Below are positions 54,081 to 64,000 of a DNA stretch of 64,000 bases, piece by piece (the stretch's first letter is position 1; every line of letters begins with the position of its first letter). The DNA comes from Astropecten irregularis (Eukaryota; Echinodermata; Asteroidea; Paxillosida; Astropectinidae), in NCBI GenBank assembly GCA_963971285.1, contig OZ020250.1, positions 9,346,499 to 9,410,498 of the forward strand, written 5' to 3'. The position numbers and the translations under genes are program-made. The notes beneath the pieces were generated by a model. That model worked only from the letters and a program-made list of their open reading frames with translations, did not search any database and had not been told where the DNA came from.

Positions 54081-55212
54081 CAAATTTCGATTTCGATGAC
54101 GTCATGATGACTTCATGATGACGTCACGGTCATTTTCGTGGCAGCATGCACAACTACATGATATAACCAAGCTTTTGCAAAAAAAATCATGTCCGTAGCA
54201 TTTGTCGTTCTTGAGATATGCTGCGAACAAAGTTTACTAATTAAATATTCAAATGACTGTAACTTGGCTAATTAATTAAGAATTTGTACAACTCTGTTCC
54301 AGAATGATCCTCAGCTTATAAGCTTTCAGAAGATACCTCATCTAAGCTGATCAGAAGAAGCTTATAAGAGATAAACTGTAAACAAAATCTGGACGATAAA
54401 GAATAATAATAGTGAAAAATTCGAACGAAAACAATACCTGTTCCGACATTGGCAATGTCGGAACAGCTAATAACTAGACATTTAAGTGTTCGTGGACGAA
54501 CACGGAGCTGTTCCGACTTTTTTGATCAGCTTTATAAGCTCCGATGACGTCATGATGACGTCACGGTCATTTACAAAGCAGCGTGCATCTAAAGTTTCTA
54601 AGAAAGCTTTTGCGAAAAGAATCATTACCATAGCTTTTGTCACTCTCAAGATATCCTGCAAACATTAATTATGCCTTTTGATGACGTCATAATGACGTCA
54701 CAGTTAATTTCACAACAGCATGCACATCTCCAGGGTCTTTCAAAGCTTTTACAAAAAGAACCATTACCGTATCACTTACCGTTCTCGAGATATACTGCTA
54801 ACCAAAAATTTCCTTTTTTAATGACGTCATGATGACGTCACTGTAAATTTTGGGGCAGCATGCACAACTACATGATGTAACAAAGCTTTTGCAAAAAGAA
54901 TCATTGCCGTAGCACTTACCGTTCTCGAGATATGCTGCTAATAATACAAATCAGCATTTTTGATGATGTCATGATGACGTCACTGTAAATTTCTTGGCAG
55001 CATGCACAACTACATGACGTAACAAAGCTTTTGGAAAAAGAATTATTTTCATAGCATTTGTAGTTCTCGAGATACGCTGCTAACAAAATTGACTAATTAA
55101 ATATGCAAATGAGCTGTCACGTGCATAATTAATTAAGAATTTAAACAAACTCAGTCTTAGGATTAACTTCAGCTTATAAGCTTTCATAAGATACCTTATT
55201 TAAGCTGATCAT
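54081..55212. repeat. TGACGTCA satellite array 3b
   Basis: Monomers with a unit head at 54474 and one hairpin module (loop ggc) at about 54440-54468. The array ends at aagctgatca near 55210. Confidence 0.85.
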
Positions 55213-55370
55213 TTCCAACATATTGCTCCTCTTCACCCAGGAGTAAATGAATATCTGTGTGGCTGGAAATGGCTTTGTGTGCTTGATTAGTTTGTGTGTG
55301 CCTACAGCAGCCGGGTTGTATATTCCCCAGGTTATGTTTCAGAAATTTAAATTTAGCCTTAGAAATTCAA
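55213..55370 (+). mobile_element. SINE body/tail fragment
   Basis: tattgctcctcttcacccag, tgtgtgcctacagcagccgg and tatattccccagg match the body of the SINEs at 3965-4380. The tRNA-like head is missing. Confidence 0.6.
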
Positions 55371-56330
55371 TGATGATGGAACATGCCCGTTATAAGTATC
55401 AACCATTATCATTATTAGCCGTACATATAAAGTTGTACACAAGTCAATTTTTGCATCCATGCTTAAATGAGCAGCAGCATATTGTACTTATGGAATAGGA
55501 AACTTGGCTATACACCTTTCTTTTGCAACGTCACAGCCCGAGTTTTTGCCAACCAAAATGGCGTAAACTATGGAGAACCATCAAATCCGGGCATAAAAAT
55601 AACTACAATTTGAACATAATTTGTACACAACGATTCATAACCTTTGAATGATATTGCTGAATATAATGAAAACAACACAAGCAATGGTGGTATGTATTTT
55701 GTACAGCTATGGAAAGTTTGCAAACATGTTGAAGCTGGTCACGCCGTCTTCCGAGAACACAAAATGATTTGCAACATTCGGCCGCCAATACCAACCATGT
55801 ACACAAAAGAAAGGTCTATATTCTGACTGCTGTAATAAACGGTTGTTGGATTTATTTTAATGAATTGTCTAACAATAACAGAATATGCCAAGTTGTTGTT
55901 TGTTTCCATTTGGACCGTAATAAATTGTTCTCATTTTATTCTAAATAAATGCAATTGGTGGTGTTTTTTTTACTTTCCTATTGATTTATATAAAATTCTT
56001 TGACATTGAAATGATTAGATTGGCCTATGGAATAAAGGCTTTGCACATATTCCAGTTTGTTTAATTAGGACGACTTTTAAACATTGACTCCTTAGTCAAC
56101 GTTTAATTTGGATCATCTGTTTGGATAAATGCAATTTGCTGGCAAATTTTCAAAAATAAATTATATAAGGGTGACAAAATGACCGTGGAGTGAAAGTACA
56201 GTTGTATTGGCTATTGCCCTGGAGGAATCATGAATCTTTCATCTGGAATGCTGCATTTGGAACAGGTATTTCTTGATTCCTGTGATCATGACGACGTAAT
56301 TAGGCCAGGGTAAAATACACGGCAGTATAA
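55371..56330. repeat. Old third copy of block A/B middle part
   Basis: Diverged homology to about 4380-5800: tgctgtaataa, gtttccatttgg, ctcattttattctaaataaa, ggatcatctgtttgga and atgctgcatttggaacaggt recur in the same order. The TTAA MITE is not present here, so this copy may predate that insertion. No gene. Confidence 0.55.
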
Positions 56331-56933
56331 TCATGGAGCTATAAAAAGTCTATGGCATAATGCACATCTACACGATTATAGTAAATCTTTAGCCAAAAGA
56401 ATAATTGCTAGTAACTCCAACTAATTTTCCAAAACTTTAAAATCAAACTTAAAATTAATACAACGAAAACAAAAAGCAGAAAATTGAGCCATGAAATTCT
56501 GCTCGAATTCAACTCCCTCCAGACGATGGGTTCTAGGGTTTTCAACGTCGATGTATGTACCTGTAACTATGGTAACGACGTAAGCGCGACGTGAAACGGC
56601 TGGTTTTCTTTACTCTTTGAGGGTTTGCATGAGGCCTAAAATGTCGTGTTTTATCATAGAGCTAGGTCTGTTCCTAGCTCTATGGTTTTATTAAGTCTTT
56701 TTTTGCATTTCATGGTCAGAATTTCATTTTTGGAAATAATCCTGACCGTTTTGGCATTAAAAGATTAAGAGGGGGCCTAACGTTAATTCACAAAAAAATT
56801 ACGCAAAAACACAAGTAGGCCTAGGCCTAGTAATTCAATGCCCGATATCGTTAAGGACGTCCCGATGACGACATAATGACGTACCACACACATCACATAA
56901 CACACCTACCAATTTGTTTCGTGACGATCAGAC
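56331..56933. other. Unclassified non-coding stretch
   Basis: No gene recognised. It contains the hairpin at 56655-56684 and otherwise no repeat I can match. Confidence 0.5.
56655..56684. repeat. 12-bp perfect hairpin
   Basis: catagagctagg and cctagctctatg flank a six-base loop. No U-run or gene end is nearby to suggest a function. Confidence 0.6.
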
Positions 56934-57214
56934 ATTGTAAAGCTTGGTGGCACTATTGCTGTGCTTTGGAGGCGACCCGATCTACGTGAACAAGACGCAA
57001 CACAAAGCGGGAGTTTATTTCTTCCGTTTTGAGGTATAAAGGCCTAAATAGTGTTTTTCAACATACAGGTTTTAATGTTTCACGTAGCAATTTTATCAAT
57101 AACTGCAATTACAATGTCACAATTTCAATTTTATTTAAGTAATTACGTACATTGTAGTATGAACCGTGGTAAACAAAAATCATGCAATTACGTACCTTTA
57201 AATGGAAAACAAAA
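56934..57214. repeat. Dispersed repeat R3, copy 4
   Basis: agcttggtggcactattgct, acaaagcgggagtttattt and atgtttcacgtagcaatttt mark a diverged copy, followed at once by satellite. Confidence 0.6.
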
Positions 57215-58738
57215 ATTGTGAGTTCGATGACATCATAATGACTTCATAATGACGTCACGGTCATTTTCGTGGCAGCATGCACAACTACATGACATAACAA
57301 AGCTTTTGCAAAAAGAATCATGTCCGTAGCATTTGTCGTTCTCGAGATACGCTGCGAACAAAATTCACTAATTAAATATTCAAATGACTGTAACTTTCCT
57401 AATTAATCAAGAACTTGTATAACTCTATGTCAGAATGATCCTTAGCTTATAAGCTTTCATTAGATACCTCATCTAAGCTAATTGGAAGAAGCTGAGAAGA
57501 GATAATCAATAAACAAACTTACTGCACAAAGCTATGGGAGCAAAAAGTTCGAAGGAATAATAATAATGTAAAATCCGAACGAAAACAATACCTGTTCCGA
57601 CATCGGCAATGTCGGAACAGCTAATAATAATAATAATAATAATAAAAATCAGAACAAAAACAAAACCTGTTCCGACATCAGAAATGTCGGAACAGCTAAA
57701 AATCAGAAGAAAAACAAAACCTGTTCCGACATCGGAAATGTCGGAACAGCTAATAACTAGACATTTAAGTGTTCGTGGACGAACACGGAGCTGTTCCGAC
57801 TTATTTTATCAGCTTTATAAGCTCCGATGACGTCATGACGTCACGGTCATTTCCAAAGCAGCATGCATATCTAAAGGCTATAACAAAGATTTTGCGAAAA
57901 GAATCATTACCATAGCTTTTGTCATTCTCAAGATATCCTGCAAACATTAATTATGCCTTTCGATGACGTCATAATGACGTCACAGTTAATTTCACAACAG
58001 CATGCACTTCTCCAGGGTCTTTCAAAGCTTTTACAAAAAGAACCATTACCGTATCACTTACCGTTCTCGAGATATACTGCTAACCAAAAATTACCCTTTT
58101 CTAATGACGTCATGATGACGTCACGGTAAATTTCTTGGCAGCATGCACAACTACATGATGTAACTAAGCTTTTGCAAATGAATCATATTCATAGCCTTTG
58201 TCGTTCTCGAGAAACGCTGCTAACAAAATTGACTAATTAAAAATTTGAATGAGCTGTCACGTGCTTAATTATTAAGGAATTAAAAATTACCTTTTTTGAT
58301 GACTTCATGATGACGTCACTGTAAATTTTGGGGCAGCATGCACAACTACATGATGTAACAAAGCTTTTACAAAAAGAATCATTGCCGTACCACTTACCGT
58401 TCTCGAGATATGCTGCTAATAATAAAAATCAGCATTTTTGATGACGTCATCATGACGTCACTGTAAATTTCTTGGCAGCATGCACAACTACATGATGTAA
58501 CAAAGCTTTTGGAAAAAGAATTATTTTCATAGCATTTGTAGTTCTTGAGATACGCTGCTAACAAAATTGACTAATTAAATATGCAAATGAGCTGTCACGT
58601 GCATAATTAATTAAGAATTTTAACAAACTCAGTCTTAGGATTAACTTCAGCTTATAAGCTTTCATGAGATACCTCATTTAAGCTGATCAGAAGAAGCTAA
58701 GTAAGAGATCAGGAATAAACAAACTTTGGGTGATAAAG

Positions 58739-58777
<39 letters not shown>

Positions 58778-61527
58778 TAGACATTTAAGTGTTCGTGGAC
58801 GAACACGGAGCTGTTCCGACTTATTTGATCAGCTTTATAAGCTTCGATGACGTCATGATGACGTCACGGTCATTTACAAAGCAGCGTTCATCTAAAGTTT
58901 CTTGCAAAGCTTTTGTGAAAAGAATCGTTCCCATGGAGCTTTTGTCATTCTCAATGTTCTCTGTTTGCACATAAATTATGCCTTTTGATGACGTCATAAT
59001 GACGTCACGGTTAATTTCACAACAGCATGCAAATATACAGGGTCTAACAAAGCTTTTACAAAAAGAACCAATACCTTAGCACTTACCGTTCTCGAGATAT
59101 ACTGCTATAAACCAAAAATTACCTTTTTTGATGACGTCATGATGACGTCACTGTAAATTTCGGAGCAGCATGCACAACTAAATGATGTAACAAAGCTTTT
59201 ACAAAAAGAATCATTACCGTAGCACTTACCGTTCTCGAGATATGCTGCTAATAATAAAATCAGCATTTGTAATGACGTCATGATGACGTCACGGTAAATT
59301 TTTTGGCAGCATGCACAACTACATGTTGCTACTAAGCCTTTGCAAAAAGAATCATTACCGTAGCACTTACCGTTCTCGAGATATGCTGCTAATAATAAAA
59401 TCAGCATTTTTGATGACGTCATGATGACGTCACGGTAAATTTCTTGGTAGCATGCACAACTACATGATGCTACTAAGCCTTTGCAAAAAGAATCATATTC
59501 ATAGCCTTTGTCGTTCTCAAGATATGCTGCGAACAAAATTGACTAATTAAATATGCAAATGAGCTGTCACGTGCCTAATTAATTAATAAATTTATCAAAC
59601 TCAGTCTTAGGATTAACTTCAGATTATAAGCTTTCATATGATACCTCATATAAGCTGACCAGACAAACATTATAAAAGATTAGGAATAAACAAAATTTGG
59701 GGTGATAAAGTATAATAATAATAAAAACTAGACATTTAAGTGTTCGTGGACGAACCACGGAGCTGTTCCGACTTATTTGATCAGCTTTATAAGCTCCGAT
59801 GACGTCATGATGATGTCACGGTCAATTTCATGGCAGCATACTCATGAACATGATGCAGCAAAGCTTTTATGAAAAGAATCATTACCATAGCATTTGTCAT
59901 TCTTCAGATATGCTGCAAACAAAAATCAGGCTTTTTGATGACGTCATGATGTCATCATGTTCATTTTTCGAAGCAATGCACAACTACATGATATAACAAA
60001 GCTTTTGCAAAAAGAATCATTACTGTAGCACTTACCGTTCTCGAGATATACTGCTAATCAAAAATCAGCTTTTTTGATGACGTCATGATGACGTCACACT
60101 AAATTTCATGGCAGCATGCGCAACTACATGATATAACAAAGCTTTTGCAAAAAGAATCATTTCCATAGCATTTGTGGTTCTCGAGATATGCTGCGAACAA
60201 AATTGTCTAATTAAATATTCAAATGACTGTCACATGACTAATTAATTAAGAATTTTAACAAACTCAGTCTTAGGATTAACTTCAGCTTATAAGCTTTCAT
60301 AATATACCACACATAAGCTTACCAGAAAAAGATTATAAAAGATTAGGAATAAACAAACTTATCACACAAAGCTATGGAAGCAAAAAGTGCGAAGGTATAA
60401 TAATAACTAGACATTTAAGTGTTCGTGGACGAACACGGAGCTGTTCCGACTTATTTGATCAGCCTTATAAGCTCCGATGACGTCATGGTCATTTTATACA
60501 AAGCAGCATGCATCTGCAGTTTCTAACAAAGCTTTTGTGAAAAAAATCATTACCATAGCTTTTGTCATTCTCAAGATATGCTGAAATCATAAATTATGCC
60601 TTTTGATGACGTCATAATGACGTCACAGTTAATTTCACAACAGCATGCAAATCTACAGGGTCTAACAAAGCTTTTACAAAAAGAACCAATACCGTAGCAC
60701 TTACCGTTCTCGAGATATACTGCTATAAACCAAAAATTACCTTTTTTGATGACGTCATGATGACGTCACTGTAAATTTAGGGGCAGCATGCACAACTACA
60801 TGATGTAACAAAGCTTTTACAAAAAGAATCATTACCGTAGCACTTACCGTTCTCGAGATATGATGCTATAAACAAAAAATCATCATTTTTGATGACGTCA
60901 TGATGACGTCACGGTAAATTTCTTGGCAGCATGCACAACTACATTATGCTACTAAGCCTTTGCAAAAAGAATCATATTCATAGCCTTTGTCGTTCTCGAG
61001 ATATGCTGCTAACAAAATTGACTAATTAAAAATTTGAATGAGCTGTCACGTGCTTAATTATTAAAGAATTAAAAATTACCTTTTTTGATGACTTCATGAT
61101 GACGTCACTGTAAATTTTGGGACAGCATGCACAACTACATGATGTAACAAAGCTTTTACAAAAAGAATCAATGCCTTAGCACTTACCGTTCTCGAGATAT
61201 GCTGCTTCTAATAAAAATCAGCATTTTTGATGACGTCATGATGACGTCACTGTTAATTTCTTGGCAGCATGCATAACTACATGATGTAACAAAGCTTTTG
61301 GAAAAAGAATTATTTTTATAGCACTTGTAGTTCTTGAGATACGCTGCTAACAAAATGTACTAATTAAATATGCAAATGAGCTGTCACGTGCATAATTAAT
61401 TAAGAATTTTAACAAACTCAGTCTTAGGATTAACTTCAGCTTATAAGCTTTCATATGATACCTCAAATAAGCTGATCAGAAGAAGCTAAGTAAGAGATCA
61501 GGAATAAACAAACTTTGGGTGATAAAG

Positions 61528-61557
<30 letters not shown>
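57215..61557. repeat. TGACGTCA satellite array 4
   Basis: Unit heads at 57757, 58777, 59728 and 60407. The unit at 58777 matches those at 7691 and 21576; the segment at about 60600-61545 matches 14230-15190. Three hairpin modules (about 57570-57752) precede the head at 57757, and a (TAA)n run precedes 58777. Confidence 0.9.
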
Positions 61558-61562
<5 letters not shown>

Positions 61563-62000
61563 TCAGAACAAAAACAAAACCTGTTCCGACATCAGAAATG
61601 TCGGAACAGCTAATCAGAAGAAAAACAAAACCTGTTCCGACATCGGAAATGTCGGAACAGCTAAAAATCAGAACAAAAACAAAACCTGTTCCGACATCAG
61701 AAATGTCGGAACAGCTAATAAAAATCAGAACAAAAACAAAACCTGTTCCGACATCAGAAATGTCGGAACAGCTAATAAAAATCAGAAGAAAAACAAAACC
61801 TGTTCCGACATCGGAAATGTCGGAACAGCTAATAAAAATCAGAAGAAAAACAAAACCTGTTCCGACATCAGAAATGTCGGAACAGCTAAAAATCAGAACA
61901 AAAACAAAACCTGTTCCGACATCGGAAATGTCGGAACAGCTAATAAAAACCAGAACGAAAACTAAACCTGTTCCGACATCAGAAATGTCGGAACAGCTAA
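61558..62000. repeat. Array of eight hairpin modules
   Basis: Eight tandem units of about 52-58 bp. Each has aaatcagaa[c/g]aaaaacaaa followed by a hairpin with arms ctgttccgacat and atgtcggaacag. The loop alternates between cagaa and cggaa. No unit head follows the array; it ends at aataacgatacgcacg and the satellite stops. Frames on both strands are repeat translations. Confidence 0.9.
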
Positions 62001-62250
62001 TAATAACGATACGCACGCTGGACGAGTACGAATCACATTATCTTAAAGTAATTTTAACAGAACACGGGGAATAATAATAATTCACTAATGATCAATAACT
62101 TATTGTCAGACCCAACTCGATTGTCGCTAGCGAAAGGGAAAAATCATCGATATTATTATTCGGAAAAATCTATGAGTCTCCAGTAATGATTTCAGACATT
62201 ACCTTGGAAAAGATCTGATTTTCGTTTGGTTGCTTTATGTTGCATAATGT
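62001..62250. other. Single-copy-looking flank before the gap
   Basis: No gene or repeat recognised. Confidence 0.5.
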
Positions 62251-62450
62251 NNNNNNNNNNNNNNNNNNNNNNNNNNNNNNNNNNNNNNNNNNNNNNNNNN
62301 NNNNNNNNNNNNNNNNNNNNNNNNNNNNNNNNNNNNNNNNNNNNNNNNNNNNNNNNNNNNNNNNNNNNNNNNNNNNNNNNNNNNNNNNNNNNNNNNNNNN
62401 NNNNNNNNNNNNNNNNNNNNNNNNNNNNNNNNNNNNNNNNNNNNNNNNNN
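62251..62450. other. Assembly gap (200 N)
   Basis: Exactly 200 unknown bases, a scaffold join of nominal size. Reading frames running through it are meaningless. Confidence 0.99.
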
Positions 62451-62535
62451 TATGTTTCTACTATCACCATCCTTATATTAAGTAAATCTGTGAAGATTCC
62501 TGTTTCGCCAGTATGCTACCAAAAGTATGATCACA
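62451..62535. mobile_element. TTAA MITE remnant beside the gap
   Basis: tatgtttctactatcaccat, gtaaatctgtgaagattcct and ctaccaaaagtatgat match the right end of the TTAA MITE family. The left part lies in the gap. Confidence 0.6.
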
Positions 62536-62931
62536 TAATGTTATTTCACCTATGTCAGTGTTTACCGTGCGCGGAATCGGCAGCCGCTTGATAATGTTAT
62601 TTTGCAAAAAAAAAGGTAACACTTAATTTAAACTGGGGTGTTACGGGTCGAATCAGCTGGGAACAAAAACAAAGTTAGTTAGTGGGGAGTGAGACTGATG
62701 ACACCACACTTTGTTTTATTTTATGCACGGTGCCGCACAGGCATAATAATGTGGAAAACTTGCTTTGGTCGTCGACTGATTTAAAACACTCATTCCCGGT
62801 ACCTCAATGCCACTGTCCGCACAGGACTTTTTTGGAGCAAAGTAACTGAGACGCTGGGTACTTTACCCATTTTAAGTCCAGGAAGGTATGACAAAATGGA
62901 TGCGCCACGAATAACGGAATAAGGCTTATTA
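62536..62931. other. Non-coding stretch
   Basis: No gene or known repeat recognised. Confidence 0.45.
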
Positions 62932-63075
62932 GGCCGCGTCCCAAATCGATCTCTGCCGGCGGCCACAAAATAATTACACACGCCCCTATGGCTGCCACTA
63001 TTATAGCCAGTGACTGCAGCTAGCCGTTTCCATAGACTTGTGCGTTATTTGCGGCCGCAGCCAGAGATTTGGAAC
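62932..63075. mobile_element. Foldback MITE with ctctggctgcggcc arms, copy 2
   Basis: Left arm tcccaaatcgatctctgccg, right arm cggccgcagccagagatttg, centre ccgtttccatagacttg. Homologous to 23999-24132 but more diverged. Confidence 0.65.
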
Positions 63076-63186
63076 TGCCTAAGGCTTCTTCATTTGAGAG
63101 TGCACTGGACATGCTCGAGTGATTTTGTGGGAACAGTGATCGACAATAACTTCACTCAAATTACTCTAGTTTTATCTTAGACTTTC

Positions 63187-63293
63187 GTGCTGGCCTAGTG
63201 GTTAGGGCATGGGATTCTGAGTCGCGTGCACCGGGTTCGAGCCTTATGGTTCGAGCCATAAGGCTCGAACCCGGTGCAAGCGACTCAGAATCC
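63187..63293 (+). mobile_element. tRNA-like SINE head folded back on itself
   Basis: A canonical A box tggcctagtgg at 63191-63201 and a near-perfect B box ggttcgagcc at 63234-63243. The 39 bases at 63211-63249 are repeated in reverse complement at 63255-63293 with one mismatch, around the loop ttcga. A normal tRNA 3' half is absent, so this is not a functional tRNA gene. Confidence 0.75.
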
Positions 63294-63380
63294 CACTTCT
63301 TTAATACTTATTTATTTTTGTTGTGCAACTCGTCAGGTATTGGTAATTCTATCAACGGCTGCGATTTCACCAACGCTTCG

Positions 63381-63690
63381 TGGCTCGGTGGTGTTAAGCG
63401 ACGGTACCACCGCTCAGACTTCCGGCAGCCTGGGTTCGATTCCCCGATCCTGACTCTCTGATCGAATGGAACATGGCATGTGCGGACCCTGGCACCGCGA
63501 TGGTCCAGGGGCCGCCTTGTTTCTCCCTCTTAGTCTTCAGAGCTTTGCATGTAAGGTAAGGTGTCGTTCGGTGGGGAGGCTTGCCAGTAAGCCTATATAT
63601 GGGGACTATTATGGGAGCCGGTAAGCCAGGTGAAAGAATCCCGGTGAATCGCGTGCCCCTGAACACCTGACGGTCTGCTTAACTTTTGCT
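63381..63690 (+). mobile_element. tRNA-derived SINE, second family
   Basis: A box tggctcggtgg at 63381-63391 and a perfect B box ggttcgattcc at 63433-63443, followed by a GC-rich body of about 240 bp (ggtccaggggccgccttg, gtcgttcggtggggagg). The body differs from the SINEs at 3965-4380. Confidence 0.65.
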
Positions 63691-63724
63691 TTTTTTCCTT
63701 TGCAGTTAATGGTTGGTGGTTATT

Positions 63725-63775
63725 GCATTATTATTTTTATTATGATAATAATAATAATAATATTATTATTATAGG
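63725..63775. repeat. AT trinucleotide tract with inverted halves
   Basis: taataataataataat followed by attattattat, able to fold on itself. Confidence 0.7.
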
Positions 63776-63831
63776 TTTTCCCGGTCATTTTCGGCAAAGG
63801 GGCACGGTCCATAAAGTACGAATACGCACGA

Positions 63832-63895
63832 GGGGGGGGGGGGGGGGGGGGTGTTACCGATGCGTATACACACCGTGCGTACGGGGGGGGGGGGG
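63832..63895. repeat. Two long G homopolymers
   Basis: Twenty G at 63832-63851 and thirteen G at 63883-63895, separated by about 31 bases with a tgcgta/tgcgtac pattern. They could form G-quadruplexes and are hard to sequence accurately. Confidence 0.8.
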
Positions 63896-64000
63896 TTCAG
63901 GCCAATACAGACCGTACACAAACGAAACATTTGCATAATCATATCGCACGAAAAGAGAGAAAAATGAGAAAAAGAAGCACCTGGATTGTTTTATTGCCCT

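Noticed and set aside
61558..62000. CRISPR-like array (palindromic repeats at regular spacing)
   Set aside because: The sequences between hairpins are the same A-rich linker, not unique spacers; there are no cas genes, and the context is eukaryotic.
61498..62074. Long frames on both strands over the hairpin-module array
   Set aside because: Repeat translation; the same DNA is open in three frames, as expected for a stop-poor tandem repeat.
62192..62591. Open frames across the N run
   Set aside because: They consist of unknown residues in an assembly gap.

Overview
The window looks like a repeat-dense stretch of an animal genome, probably a marine invertebrate. The reasons are AT-rich DNA, tRNA-derived SINEs, many TIR/MITE elements, a Ty3/gypsy-type LTR element, a helentron-type Helitron (Rep/helicase fused to an apurinic-like endonuclease, a type described from fish and sea urchin), and a 200-N scaffold gap at 62251-62450. 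The species cannot be named from the sequence. I see no convincing host gene. The two large intact coding regions both belong to mobile elements.

Layout. 1-1200: AT-rich DNA with a repeated 13-bp motif and a long hairpin. 1201-14125: block A, made of the C-terminal endonuclease piece of a helentron, its 3' flank, a 71-bp minisatellite, SINEs, MITEs, TGACGTCA satellite, and a 19-bp minisatellite. 14135-22690: a large satellite array. 22697-25060: a cluster of foldback elements and MITEs. 26707-36471: a complete single-exon helentron ORF of 3254 codons. 35755-52160: block B, a second copy of block A that includes the end of the helentron ORF and is interrupted at 43457-49143 by a young LTR retrotransposon. 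52440-61550: more satellite, with older copies of the same flanking modules. 61558-62000: a hairpin-module array. 62451-64000: MITE and SINE debris and poly-G tracts.

The satellite has about 141-bp monomers. Each monomer carries two TGACGTCA palindromes 11 bp apart. Monomers are grouped into higher-order units of roughly 0.7-1.1 kb, most of them about 0.8-1.1 kb. Twenty-two unit heads are visible, each beginning ctagacatttaagtgttcgt. A unit ends with a tail holding an octamer, an E-box and homeodomain-like sites, then (TAA)n, then zero or more copies of a hairpin module. The unit ends resemble the subterminal inverted repeats and hairpins of Helitron2/helentron elements. This raises the possibility that the arrays are head-to-tail non-autonomous relatives served by an enzyme like the one at 26707-36471.

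The points most worth follow-up are: the helentron protein with two different cysteine-protease-like domains (a herpesvirus-tegument/C76-like domain and an OTU domain); the block A breakpoint exactly at its helicase/endonuclease junction; the satellite and hairpin-module architecture; and the homogenisation of units more than 50 kb apart. All domain assignments come from motif reading by eye; no database search was run.
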